64,000 nt of DNA from Scortum barcoo (taxonomy: Eukaryota > Chordata > Actinopteri > Centrarchiformes > Terapontidae), in the NCBI GenBank assembly GCA_023238725.1, contig CM041538.1:7295380-7359379 (forward strand). Reading direction: 5' to 3'. Shown here piece after piece: positions 1-12,190 of this stretch. A model generated the notes under the pieces. It was not told the DNA's origin, did not search any database, and worked only from the letters and a program-made list of their open reading frames with translations. Position 1 is the first letter of the stretch, and every line of letters begins with the position of its first letter. The position numbers and the translations under genes were made by a program.

Positions 1-68
1 GAAAATTAACTAATGAAAATCAGACATTTCTTTCTTTTAACGGCGGTACCAACAATTTTGTCCACAGG

Positions 69-248
<180 letters not shown>

Positions 249-362
249 ATAAATAAAAGGGTAGACATTCTTGTGTAATAGTCTCTTTAGTGCACCAGTT
301 TTAAAAGACTATCCAAACTGATATAAAACTGGTCAATCGACTCAGAGAAAACTCACAGCCTC

Positions 363-390
363 CACACACACACACACACACACACACACA
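363..390. repeat. (CA)n microsatellite
   Basis: Fourteen uninterrupted CA units. Confidence 0.97.
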
Positions 391-3164
391 GCAAGAAGAG
401 GATCAACCCTAAGGATCATTTCTAAGAGGTGAAACAGTTACTCCATGCATTCATGCATCATTTGGGGCCAGTGATGAATACATGCAAGCTTGATCAAGTG
501 CTGCAGTATGATACGAGGAATACTTTAAATCTGTAGTAGTTTCTTGGAGCTCTGCGCTTCACGTACAATGTAATATGCAGTAAAACACGGGGGCAAAGAA
601 CGGCATCATCCATTGTAAATCATGTTAGAATGAAAGCATCAGCAAAACCAAGAAATAACAATATAACATTTCAAGAGAGTGAACACAATAGAACGGCACT
701 GCAGAAGTTGTGATATTGAGAGGAAAGAATCGTTTCATTGTGTCTCACTTCCTGTTATTCTCTCCTTCTCCTCCTTCTTTCCTATTTTTCTTGTGTCTTT
801 GAGTGTGCATTTCCCTCTTTGTTTTGTCTTTTTCTCTCTTTAACAAAATCTGCCTGACCCTTAAATCCCTTAACATTTGATTAAGTGACTCTCTGAGGCT
901 CTTCACTTGCTGGCACTTTGTCTCATTTACTTCTTTCACTCAATCTATGTGATCATTTGGGCTCCAGTTTGTATGGAATCCTTAAAAGCGTGCTTGTTCA
1001 GTCCCCCTCTGTCTCCCACCATAAATCTGTTTAACATTTGCATTTTGATCTTCCAACATCTAAACCGTCTCGGAAATAAAGTGAACATTCATTACAGTCG
1101 AGGAAGGAAAACAAAATGCTAAAGATAAATCAAAACTGGGGAAAAAAAAAGTAACATAAAAAAAAAAAACTCTTTTGGCAAAGCTTTCATTTTAGTCTAA
1201 TTTCTCATTTCACACCTCTGTTTCCCTGTTCGGCTTTTATATTTTACTTTCAATCATAATTCAGAATGTGTTTGCCCTCACCAAAGAGGCACTTATGAAA
1301 TCCCATGTGTGAATTAAAAACAGGTGTGGGACACAAAGCAGTCTGACTTCTATATGATAGATACTGTATGGAGATACTTATGACAGGTGTGTTGACGTTA
1401 CATTTGACAACTGTCCTTTTCTACTTCAGTTTCTTACTAGACTTTTTGTCTAGTTGGTCTGTTCCACACTCTCGACACTGTCAGTCATGCAGTCAGTCGT
1501 AGTAGTGCTGCTGTATTGTTTCTGCACAAATTGGATCTTTGAAATGTTCAATTGGTGGAAATGTTTGATGGCTGCCCTGAAGTTCTACCAAAATGTACGT
1601 AAAAAAAAACACGCAATATTTAGAACTGACATCTAATTGGCAAATACTGTAGCCCAAAACATTAACATCTTCCTGCACCTTGGATGAACAGTTGCTGAGA
1701 TGTCCTTGGGTTTTACTGGAGATTTTCAAGCTAGAAAATGACTGCAGCTGCGTGGAGAGCTTTTCAGATTTCATGTGGTGCTGTGCTTTGTCTTCTATTG
1801 TACTGTTTATTATTTGCAAACTTAGCTTCCATTTTTGAAAGGACTTGCTTGAAAAAGAGATATTCTGATCTCTGGAGACCTTCCCACTAAAGTTAAAGTT
1901 AAATTGATAAAAGAAAAAAAAAGATTTCTAGAGTTTGGTGTGCCTGCCTGTGTTCAAAAAATGGAAAAAGGAAAAAGAGACATGACTGCCATTGATGAGC
2001 GTCACTATTACAAGCATACTGTGCTCATTTTGTTCAAAGGGCCGGATATACAGATATACAGATTGGACATTTAACCAAAGAAGTATCTGCCATGATTCTG
2101 GTGTATGACATTATGTTCAGGCAAAGGTCTAGCATTATTGCTATTAAAAATGCATGTTAAAAATTAAAAATACAACACTACTTTTGCAGAGACCAGCTGG
2201 AAAGAAGAGGATGATGCATACATCTGCAGCATCCCAGAGACTTTGTGTTTTTGGATAAGAACATAGAGTGGGGGCTTGTGTGAATGAAGGGAGTCCAGTA
2301 ACAGGTGAAAAGTGAGAATGTTTAATTGCATTTTTGTTTTTCTGAGCAACTGCATGAACGTTCCCTGAGGATTCCTCCTGGATGGTCTACGATGTGCAAC
2401 ACAGAGTTATAAACGGCTAGTTTGATGTGTTCAAAAGCACTGAAGTTTGCGAGGTTATTCTGTAACAGATGGGTATTAAATGCACATCATCCGGTAGAGG
2501 TAACGACAAAGGCTCAGGCTTGTGTAATTGCTTTAAAAATGGGTGCTGTTCTTCCTTGAATTTAAGGCTGCAGAGGGACATGTAATAGACCTGCTGTGGC
2601 GTTGGCATTTAATTAACTGAAAGGGAGGGCCTTCATACAGCCTCCTAAACACTGTGGATGAGAGACTGGCATCACCTTAGTTTCACAACAGAAGTGACTC
2701 AAAACTCCTTCTGTACGTGCCGCAAAAACTTCTAATACCCACTGACATGACCTCTGCTACTATGCTCATCTTACCGCAAATCAACTGCTGGGCAAATGAT
2801 GAAACTCCAAAAAACAAGCATGCTCTTGGCCGCCCCCCGGGGGAATAAAAGTTGGATGAAGGGGGACATCATCTTGACGAATTCATAGATGTGTTTCATG
2901 TCATAAAGGATGCATCAGTTAATATTTACAGACCGAAACAACTCTGACACAAATAAAGAAACCAGAGGGATGAAACCGAAATGTGCACCACAGATAATCA
3001 GTGACACTGTGTTTGTGGACGTACATAAAATGTTTTTGTGAAAATGATAATGTGCTGATATCCCTAGAAACCCCCCTCTATGATCCGTGTATTTCACTCA
3101 TGTATGGGAGGTAGAGGTGTGTGTTGTTGTTTTATGTTTTCCCCCTCTCTCTCCTTCTCTTCAG

Positions 3165-3320
3165 CATGTCCTCAGGGCACCTTTAAGTCTCTCCAGGGGA
3201 CGGGATTATGCCAGCAATGTCCACCCAACAGTCGCTCCACCATCGAGGCCGCCACCCTCTGCGGATGTCGAAATGGCTATTACCGCGGAGACATGGACAA
3301 ACCGGAGGACGTGTGCACCA
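3165..3320 (+). CDS. ephb1: Eph exon: cysteine-rich (sushi/EGF-like) region
   Basis: The 156-bp exon, the usual size in Eph genes, lies between a TCTTCAG acceptor and a GTGAGT donor. With one base carried from the upstream exon it reads ACPQGTFKSLQG, then the cysteine pattern LCQQCPPNSRS, LCGCRNGYYRGD and PEDVCT. This is the conserved end of the extracellular cysteine-rich linker between the ephrin-binding domain and the FN3 repeats; its disulfides stiffen the ectodomain and contribute to receptor clustering. It begins in phase 1 and ends in phase 1, leaving an A that joins GT of the next exon to make Ser. It is intact, with no disruption. Confidence 0.93.
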
Positions 3321-5973
3321 GTGAGTCCCTCTCTGTCTGTCAGACAAACACATGCACAAAAGAAACAAAAATACAATACTCAATAAGCTTTTCAATAGCA
3401 CAGCTGAGCGCGATTATGCCTCAGGGCTATCAAGACAGGTTGGTGAAGGCAGATTTTTGGACTAAAGGCTCTGATAGCTGATAGGCCAATATCTCATCAT
3501 TGAATTAAAGGCCAATATCTGCTTTGATTTATCATTCAAACCCTTAATTTTATGCACCTCATTCAGAGCGAGTGTGCCGCAATGTTCCCGTCCTTGTTTG
3601 GGGATCTGGGGAGCAGTAAGTAATAACACTGCCACATTCCTCAGGCTTTCTATTGAAGTGAATATGTGTTTAGTGTGTTGAAGAGGCTGTATTGCTATGC
3701 ACGGCGAGGCACAGAGTTTGAAAAACGCTGCCTCTCAGTTCCACAGAGAGATGGTGTAAGTAGGTTGAGACATGAATCATTTGGACTCGTCTCTGCAGCA
3801 TGTCTCAAACTGTGAAAGTGTGTGTGTGTCTGCGTGTACCGTGTGGGTAGGTACATGCGTATGTGTGTGTGTGTGTTTGTGTTTGTGCACGTCCTGGTGA
3901 CCTGGATACAACTTCATGTTTTTTAGGGCCTAAAAAAGCTCATTTTAATTCATGGGCGGGTATTTATTTGACTATTTTACATTCATGAATGAATTTGCGA
4001 CATTTTGCTGGAAAAACATAAATATAAAACATAAATATAAAAATATAAAAGAACCAAAAAAAAAAACTGTAGAATCTACAGTGTTACTGCATGAATCATG
4101 ACAGCAAATGTTTGCTAGATCTACTTTTTGCCCCATTTTTCCTCTTTTGGGCTGGTTTTCATGTGTGTTTAACAGTTATGGATATTTCTTAGGGTTGATC
4201 TGTATGTATTGATTAAATGATATTATACTACTACACTAATTTACCCAACTGCACACAGTTTTAATCACTTTCACACCTGTAGATGATCTAAACTCTAGAT
4301 CTGAGTTGCGCTGTGCAAAATGAAGAAAATCTCATATTCCAGTGAAGGTAATTTCATATTCAGATAATGACACACATCGCGATAAAGCACATTTTCTGCA
4401 GAGATGTAACGCTTTGTGTAGGCGCACGGTAAAGTTGTGGCTTGTTTTTGAAGGTTATGTAACCGCTGTTCTTATGATGGCAAGTTTACATTTACTAGTC
4501 AACGCTAACTGACCACACTAGTTAATTTAGCTAGATTTAGACTTCAGATTTAATTCACTGTGCTCAAAGGCTGCTGGAAGCTACGAGCAACTTGGATTTT
4601 GTCTCGCGTGTTACTGAGTACATAAGTTGATATAACCAAGACACCTTTAATTTTTAGATTTAACTCTGATGGTTCTGGTTGGGTTTCTGTGGCATGACAC
4701 AGGCATCAGCGCTAAAATTACACCTGTGATTTTCCTGTAATTGCAATGAATAAATAGTTTATATATATAAGTAGCCCGTCTTTGAGGTAAAAGCTCCTTG
4801 TTTTGTCTTGGCAGTCCTTCTACTGGTCGGAATTACCTCGTACCTCTCCTCCATGTTTGTTTGTGTTGCCTTCATACAAATTTCCTGCCTGCAACTGTGC
4901 CAAAAAAAGCAACATCCAGCTCTGTAAAGAGTATGATTCACACAATATATATTGTCATATTGTACAGCTCTAGTTCTGAGCGAACAGATGTAAACATGAA
5001 GTCATATTGATTGGACAGTTTTGCTGACTCTAGTTCTGCATCATCAACATTACATGGACCCACAGGGAGAAATCAAATTCTGGTGACTCACAGGAAGTCA
5101 TTCAGCACTTTATTTCTTTTATTTGTGTATTATTTATCTTCTATGATGGTCACAAAGAGCTTATGGGGAAGTAACTCATTCTGGTCATTGGAAGACCCCA
5201 GCCGGACCTCATGTGCCATAAATGGTAACAGACTGATAGAAACAGGGTGAAAAAGAGACCCTCATGTATCTTCATAATAAAGGGGAATAGTTAACTGTTT
5301 TTATGTTTCACTCAGTTCTTAAGGAGGACCTGTTAAAATGCATGTAGTAATACACCAGCTAAGATTACCTTTTGTTGAACTCTTTTTCACTTTGCGGGGT
5401 ATTGGGACGATTTCCTGGATTTTGTACTGTGTTTCCATGGTTACCAGATTAGCTTGAGTAAGTACAGCCTGTATGGTATGTCATTTATACAGTACAGAGC
5501 ACTTCACTTCCTTGAGAGTTCCCAAGCCAACAGCAGGATTTAATAGTAGTTTTCTTTATTTGATCTTAGGCTAAATTCATTTACCTACCGTCACACAATA
5601 CTGAGGTTGGTTTGCTTTGCTTTCACACCGCAAACAAACTGCTCTGAACTTCACTTGGAAGCAGATCAAAAAATAGTTTTTCAGATGGTCTTGGCCCAGT
5701 TATTTAGTCTGCACCAGAGCTTGACTGACAGCTTCCTCACCCCGTCTACATAAACTGAATCAAATGGTCGCTGCATGAGTTTCTATGAGCCAACAGGTTA
5801 GACAAGGTGGCCTTAGATGAACAGTAAGTGTTGTTATAAAAAACAAAAGGTGATCCATAACCATGCTGATCATTTCATGTCTTAAGCTCTTACTGCTCGG
5901 GCTACATGCTGCAGTAAGAGCCGGCTGTTAATGCCCATTAGGCAACATAGGCAAATGCTAAGCAGGGCTTTGC

Positions 5974-6011
5974 CCGATTTTGTGGCGCCTCAGGAGGCGC
6001 CACAAAATCGG
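5974..6011. repeat. Perfect 17-bp inverted repeat with 4-base loop
   Basis: The left arm 5974-5990 (CCGATTTTGTGGCGCCT) and the right arm 5995-6011 are exact reverse complements around CAGG. It lies near the left end of the transposon remnant and could form a strong hairpin. Confidence 0.95.
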
Positions 6012-6662
6012 GGCCCTTAGCTATTTGCATAATCGGGAAAAAAATTCACCTTCAATATAATTATATTAAAACTAGTTATCACTATTAACTCTTAAAATGG
6101 AAATGAAGCTCACATAGATTCAAATGTAAAGAAAGAATGCCCAATTAATATTACTACAAATGATAATACCAGAGGGGCAGATTTATTGATGTGACCAGAG
6201 AAGTTTGTAAAAATGTCAAAACGAGCTAAACTGTCCGGAGCACAGGGAAGAAAAAAAAGAAGAGAGGAGGAGGAAAAACAGGAGAAAGAAAGAGGTAAAG
6301 TAAAGATACAGTAATGAAATGAAGCATCAGTTTCTCTCACAGTGTGCTGTGAAGTTGATAACTTCTTCTGAGCGATTAGCCTCAACATGCTAATCAGTAA
6401 ATAAGCAGTTTTATATTGTATCTGTAGCTGGGCGGCATGGAGGCTCTTTACTTTATGGATCATTTGTAAAGATTAAATCCTACTCAGTAGGTGTCTACAT
6501 TGGCCTAATCTACGCTTTTATTATTTCTTTCATTTACATCTGGCTAGCTAATGTTTTTCCTGCTTCTAATAGTCAATCAAAATGCTTTTCCCTTTTCACC
6601 TATTTATACATCAGATTTTTAACCCTAGTTGTTCGTTGTGTAAGTTACAGTTCATATTGTCT

Positions 6663-6991
6663 CCATCCATCCATTTTCTATTCCCGCTTTATCCTGACAC
6701 ACAGGGTCACAGGGGGTGCTGGAGCCTATCTCAGCTGTCATTGGGCGAGAGGCGGGTACACCCTGGACTGACAGAAAGACAGACAGACAGACACTCACAC
6801 CTAGGGGCAATTTAATTTAGAGTCGTCCAGTTAACCTAACCTGCATGTCTTTGGATTGTGGGAGGAAGCTGGAGTACCCAGAGAGAACCCACACAGGCAC
6901 AGGGAGAACATGCAAACTCCACACAGAAGGGCCCCTGTTAACCAGGGGATTGAACCCAGAACCCGACAGTGCTAACTGAACTGTGCCGCCC
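6663..6991. mobile_element. SINE-like/short retroposon with 15-bp target-site duplication
   Basis: The element starts at CATCCATCCATTTTCTAT (one or two bases into the 6663 boundary) and contains blocks common in teleost dispersed repeats, such as GGGTGCTGGAGCCTATCTC, TGCATGTCTTTGGATTGTGG and GAGAACATGCAAACTCC. It is bounded by exact copies of CAGTTCATATTGTCT at 6648-6662 and 6992-7006. A 15-bp duplication points to target-primed retrotransposition or a similar staggered insertion. A short CAGA tract lies inside it. The family name is not assigned. It encodes no protein. Confidence 0.78.
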
Positions 6992-9623
6992 CAGTTCATA
7001 TTGTCTAAAGCATGTTAATTGTTTTAAACTTTACATCAGTGTTAAAGTACACATTATTATTATTATAATTATTATATATATTTAGATATTATATATTATA
7101 TTATATTATTATTTTGTAAGCGTATGTAAATCATGCCGAGATGGAGGGGGGCGCCATATAAAATCTCGCCTAGCCTAGGGTGCCACATTGGGTAGGGCCG
7201 GCTCTGCTGTATTGTATGTTTTCCTTGTTTTATTACTCGTGTTGCAATCAAACTGTGTCACTACTCATCACCTATTGCTGTATATCAGAGGAAAATGATT
7301 TTGCCACAGATGGTCATGGAACAATTTATGAGGTTAACCTATTCTGACAATAGAGAAAGCACATGAAAAGCCTCACCTCAAACAGCAGCAGCACACTCTC
7401 AAATTGATGCTGACAGAAGAAAAATCAACTTTCCCCGTGAAAGGGTGTCAGGTGTCGGCCTACTCAGCCTACACAGCTTTGTGAATTACCTTGGTACTTT
7501 CAATTCAAGGGCAAAAACAAATAGAGTTACAAGGTTTTTTTTTTTTTTCAAACACAACAGCAATGAAGAAGAAGAGTGAAAACTCTAAAAAACCGTGGGA
7601 TGGAACTTCAATAAAGGAAGGAACTTCAGTTTATTTTCATTTGGTATAAACTCCATCACATATAAAATCAGATCAGTGAAATGGAAGAATGAGCATGCGG
7701 TGTGTGGATAGTTGACTGACAGGAAATCATTCCTGCAACTTGCCTCGTGGGCTGCGTGAGGTAATGCGGAGGAGGTGTGTGTGTGTGTGTGTGTGGTTTT
7801 TTTTATTTTTTTGTTTCAAGTGTATTTTTGTGTATAGGTCAGACTGATACTGTGAAAGCCACTTACAAAACAGTGAAGAAGTGCAGAGTGTGGTTGTGGA
7901 CTGCAGCACATGTAACTCTTTGAAGTGCTTGAAAGTACTCGTATTGTCACAACAAAATGGTCGGTTTAAAGTGTGATTATTGCCTCTGCTCTTACTTTTT
8001 CTGCATTTAAATGTGGATTTGCTGTGAACTCTGTGTCTGACAGCGCAAACGAATCTGTATTTGTGCTATTCAGATCAAAAGTAAGATTGAGTGAATAACT
8101 GTGTCAACACACTGCATGTGCCTGAGTGTGTATAATTATGAATGCACAGTTTCTGACGTATTTTCTCTCTCAGTAATGTTTATAAAGTGGTGTGACTTAG
8201 ATTTCCAACCCCCTACTGATTGTTAGCACTTTGATTCTGCAGTGTGGGTGTCTGTTTGACAAATACACATATACACATATTCCACAGGGCCGTCTCAGAC
8301 GTTTCTTATGACTACGTGATTTAACATATGCCAAGGCTGAATATCCATTTAATTTCAGCTGCTCTTGTTCCAGCATGTCGTGGGAGTGTGTCTGTGTGTC
8401 TGTCTGTCTATGTCGTGGATCCTGTGATGTGTGTGAACAGTCAAGGAGAAGTGACCCCGCTAGGTTTAACCTTGTGAAAACTGTGGGTGTGTATTTAAGG
8501 CTCACTACAACACCCCCAAAAACAGAGTTTCTCTTCAGATCAAAGAGATGAGCTGACAGAAAAGGCAGAGAACCAGTAAGAGAGAAAGTGACTGACTGAA
8601 GAGTGACAGACAAAAGTGACAGAATTCCTCTCTGACGGTGAGATGTTTGGTCATCTCCTGACAGGGCTGGCTGAAGCCCAGACTCTCTACATCTGTACCA
8701 GCAAGACTGGCTGGAAACTTGGCAGCTGGCCTGAATATGTTAAAAAAAAAGATTTGATTCTTCACTTTTCCCTTGGCCAAGAATTTCCTTTTGTGTCAAT
8801 ACTTAAATATAGAATACAGTCTTGGTAAACATGATGAATTAAAGGTTATTCAAGTAACCAAGATGCTATGTTACAGGATGATTGATCTTTGTATCTTAGC
8901 ATCAAATAACCTTTCACTTATTTTCTCAATTTACTGATTCATTGTTTGATCCACAAAATGTCAGAAAGTTGTAGAAAATTGTATGTCACAGAGTCCAAGT
9001 TAAAAACTAAAGTTAATGTTATTTTAATGCCAATTTAAAAGTGTATTTGTCTACCTAATCTTGAGAACAGGACAAAAACTGTACCATGGTTAGATGTGTT
9101 GAATTTATTATGTGGTAATGGGTCAGACATAATTATGGAAAAAATGAGTTTGTGACAGGACAGTGATACTGTGCAGCCTCTTTACAAACAAATAAATCTG
9201 ATACACTATGTATCACATCACACATTACATCAGTGGCAATTTGAGACTTGTTAGCCTCCTAGTTAATGGAACATTTTATCAACTGGACCATTTTCAGACC
9301 TATCTTACTGCACACATGCAGTGATGCTGTGTTTAGTTATAAAATACCAGACATCAATAACGCATTTAACCATATGTGTGTCATAAATAGGTACTGCTTA
9401 ATGAAAAAAGAAAAAATGTTCTCAAGAGCTTACCTCACTGAAGTTTGATTGCATCCAGATGTGGAGCTGTGATTTGCTTTAAATTTATTATGAATCTACC
9501 TGATTGATATCTGCAGTATTCAAGTGTGGTTATTCACAGTGCCGCTGAAAGGCACAATGAAACAGAAACTGGAAATGGGTATTTTCAGTGTCAGTCCCTA
9601 AACCTCCAATTTTCTTTCTCTAG

Positions 9624-9891
9624 GTGTCCCCTCAGCTCCTCGCAATGTGGTCTCAGTTGTGAACCAGACATCGGTGCTGCTGGAGTGGCACTCCCCCCGC
9701 GACACTGGGCACCGTGACGACCTGTCATATAACGTCTTATCTTATGCCGGCGGTGCCACAAGAGCGAGCGCCGGGCGTGTCAGCCATGTGACGACATCGT
9801 GGTATTTGTTCCAGGCAAGAGAGGGTTAAAAGAAACACGGGTGGAGATCAGCAAGCTGCGGGCTCACACATCGTACACCTTCAGCATACAG
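9624..9891 (+). CDS. ephb1: Eph exon: first FN3 domain, 5' part; carries a frameshifting 5-bp duplication
   Basis: The exon opens with VPSAPRNVVSVVNQTSVLLE (after a shared Ser codon), then W, H and the PRDTGHRDDLSYNV segment, the N-terminal strands of the first FN3 repeat. From about 9746 the Eph-like reading continues two bases out of frame: RRCHKSERRACQPCDD, FVPGKRGLKETRVEIS, then AHTSYTFSIQ to the CAG|GT donor. The break falls at CTTATCTTAT (9736-9745), a tandem duplication of CTTAT; with a single copy the residues V-L-C-R-R-C follow as in EPHB1. As sequenced, the frame stops at TAA 9827-9829. All other exons are open, so this may be a recent allele, an assembly error or the start of pseudogenisation. 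Its length minus 5, plus the next exon, equals 336, the usual size of the undivided Eph exon. Confidence 0.9.
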
Positions 9892-11977
9892 GTTTGTCCT
9901 CTGAGCAGAGACAAGCTTTAAGTTGCACAGGGATGCTGTTTAATGCCATTAAAGGAATTCTCCAGTGAATATCTTTTACACTTATCACACTTTCACACTT
10001 ACTGCCTTTAGGCTTGAAAGTGTCTCTGAAAAGTTAACTTGCCTCTTTGTAGACAATGGCAGTTTAAATTGCATTGGACACCAGTGGCTGCTGGGAATCA
10101 CATCAAGAAAATGTGTCAAATACCGTTACTGCAGGATAATCAAATCCTGTTGATCTGCATGTGCGTAGTTTCTTCATAACATGCATACAGTTCTTCATAA
10201 CACCATTGCCTCTTCATGGCAAAAACACTCCGCCATGACTCAGGGTTGAAGTCCTGCGTACCTGCTGTGAATCCAGGATATTTACAGCTGCCGCCCTCCA
10301 TGAAGAAACAAGCACCAGACTTTAGAAAGCCTCCTTTTAAGCCTGGGGGTAGAGAGTATTTGATGCTCAAGGTGGATTTTCAGTGGAGAAGTCTTTTAAT
10401 TTTCCACACCTGTAGTTATACAATGTTGAAGAAAGTTACTTTTACGAGGATGGGCTTACTTTATACTCAAAACTGTGTTGCTATGTGTGTTAATATGCAG
10501 CTACCAGATATTTACGGTGATACTCAAGGATACTGAGGGCACACAGATGATTGCTGTAATGGGGACTTTTATGCTTTTTGCAGTTCTATCATGCTTACTC
10601 AATCCACAAGGCCACCATGTGTGAACCTTTAATCTTCTGCCATCGGCGGCCTTTACCATCAAGGCTGGATGTCTGAGTCAAGGTCACCTGCACTGTAACT
10701 GTTAAATGAAATTTCATCTAATATTCTGATAAAATCCTCAGAAAAATTCAAGGAAAGGGAAAACACAAACTGAAATCAGAAATGATAAAAGAAACAAACA
10801 ATAATATAGAACGAGAGCTCGGGAGTAAGCCATTAAGCTAGCGCCGTTAATTAACACGCCTTTGTTTAATGATTTGCTGTGACTGAAGACATTGTTTCGA
10901 CCGTCAAAATGATTAACTGAGCTCATGACAAACAATATGTGGCAGCTAATTAGGTGGTCTTTAAAACGCACTCGGAACTCGTTAATTGTGTCTTTGTGCT
11001 GGTGAGATGAGGAAGGCGGTGAGACCTTGCAGTTTCAAGAAGACACCGGCCGTGCTTCTACGCTGAAATGAAAATCATCTCATTGTTGCCGATAATTGCC
11101 TGTTTGTTTAACACCTCCCCTGAACACAGATTGTCCAATCATAGCTCAGCAACTGTAACTCTGCACGGTAGGTCTTCTGAGCTTGGGATCCCTCAACATG
11201 CCAAGCCACAGTGCATGTAGCTGTAGTTAGAGTGAGACATCGCATATAGACAATTTGCAAGGTGGTCCAAAGGAAATGTTTTTAATAAATCCAAAAAAGC
11301 AAAGGCATGAAGAATTGTGTTAGTTAGCATGGCTTGCAAACTATCTTAAGACCTACAATATTAAGTTGACCCAGCGTTACTTTAGAGGCAGATTATTTTG
11401 TATTGTTAGCAGCTTGATCTTGTTCTTGAACACTCCTGTAACCCAAGCTAGTTAGTATTATGTTTTTGCTGGACACATTGTTTAGTCCTTATACTTAAAG
11501 CCTTTTCTCTTGTAAAATTTAAAGTGAACAATACTTTTTGAAAATACAAAGAGTAAATCCTCCGTGTGTAAGTGTGTAAGCTGTGTCTCCTAAATGGATC
11601 ATCAACAGGTGAAGTTGCTGATGTTTTGCCAGAGACATGTAGATTTAAACCCATTCTTTTAGCACAACATCATCCGTTTTCCAAATTCTCCATTTAAAAC
11701 GATAGAGTAAAAAGTAAAAAGTCAGCTGGAAACATTAGAAAGTCACTCCTTGAGTTTTCGACCAACTCAGAAAGCCAACATTTCTGCTTTTGTCTGCCTC
11801 TCCCTTACATTACGGGCCTATTATTTCACCAGGTCACCAAGAATATGGAGCTTTAAATCTGCCAGCGTTAACGCTGTTCGCTGCAAATGGTTGACAAGAG
11901 AAAGCTTGGCAGACCCAGCAACAGCAACTAATGTCCGTAAGGTGGAGTAGCTGACCATTACGCTTTGTACTCTACAG
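9892..11977 (+). other. Intron splitting the FN3-1 exon (apparently lineage-specific)
   Basis: This intron interrupts the gene between SIQ and AVNG, at CAG|G in phase 0. It has a GTTTGT donor and a TACTCTACAG acceptor, the latter with only a short pyrimidine tract. As I recall the mammalian Eph genes, both flanking segments lie in a single 336-bp exon. The stretch 10840-11100 has homeodomain-type motifs (TTAATTAA, CTAATTAG, TTAATTG) and could be a conserved non-coding element. No repeat was recognised in it. Confidence 0.7.
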
Positions 11978-12050
11978 GCGGTCAACGGAGTCTCCAACAA
12001 GAGCCCTTATCCCCCCCAGCAACTGTCAATCAACATTACAACCAATCAAG
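11978..12050 (+). CDS. ephb1: Eph exon: first FN3 domain, 3' part (73 bp)
   Basis: It reads AVNGVSNKSPYPPQ then QLSINITTNQ, the last strands of FN3-1 and the start of the inter-FN3 linker; the closest match is the EPHB1 segment ending SVNITTNQ. It starts in phase 0 and ends one base into an Ala codon (G|CT). The donor is CAAG|GTGTGTGTGT, running straight into a TG tract. Its last 23 bases are repeated almost exactly 39 bp downstream inside the intron. Relative to EPHB1 the linker is one residue shorter (NQAPS rather than NQAAPS). Confidence 0.9.
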
Positions 12051-12089
12051 GTGTGTGTGTCCGGTGAATCAACATTACAATCAATCAAG
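12028..12089. repeat. Tandem duplication of the exon 3' end into the intron
   Basis: AATCAACATTACAACCAATC followed by AAG at 12028-12050 is the exon end. The same 23 bases with one change (C to T) recur at 12067-12089, a period of 39 bp. In the second copy the bases after AATCAA are GTGGGG, so a weaker donor-like GT lies there. Confidence 0.93.
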
Positions 12090-12190
12090 TGGGGGAAGCT
12101 GTGTGCAATGTGTGTGTGTGTGTGTTTGCAAGCATCTGTGTGTGTGTGTGGCATGTGTGTGTGTGTCAGCATACCCTGGGGCACAGTGGA

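Larger units (their letters stand above)
5916..7208. mobile_element. Probable non-autonomous DNA-transposon remnant (hAT-like ends)
   Basis: The left end reads AGAGCCGGC followed by TTAATGCCCATTAGGC. The right end read in reverse complement is CAGAGCCGGCCCTACC followed by CAATGTGGCACCCTAGGC, so the two ends form an imperfect inverted repeat. GGCGCC-rich motifs occur just inside both ends (near 5984 and 7150). No transposase fragment is visible. A clean target duplication could not be defined, so the exact boundaries and superfamily are uncertain. A separate element has inserted inside it (6663-6991), so this is the older insertion. Confidence 0.45.
3321..9623 (+). other. Intron between cysteine-rich and FN3-1 exons, with transposon remnants
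   Basis: The GTGAGT donor and TTTCTTTCTCTAG acceptor are clear. The intron contains TG-rich tracts near 3815-3890 and 7779-7795, a probable DNA-transposon remnant (about 5916-7208) with a SINE-like element nested inside it, and a poly-T stretch near 7537-7550. The rest is AT-rich DNA with no recognised coding sequence. The open frame at 8197-8613 (minus) resembles no known protein. Confidence 0.6.
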
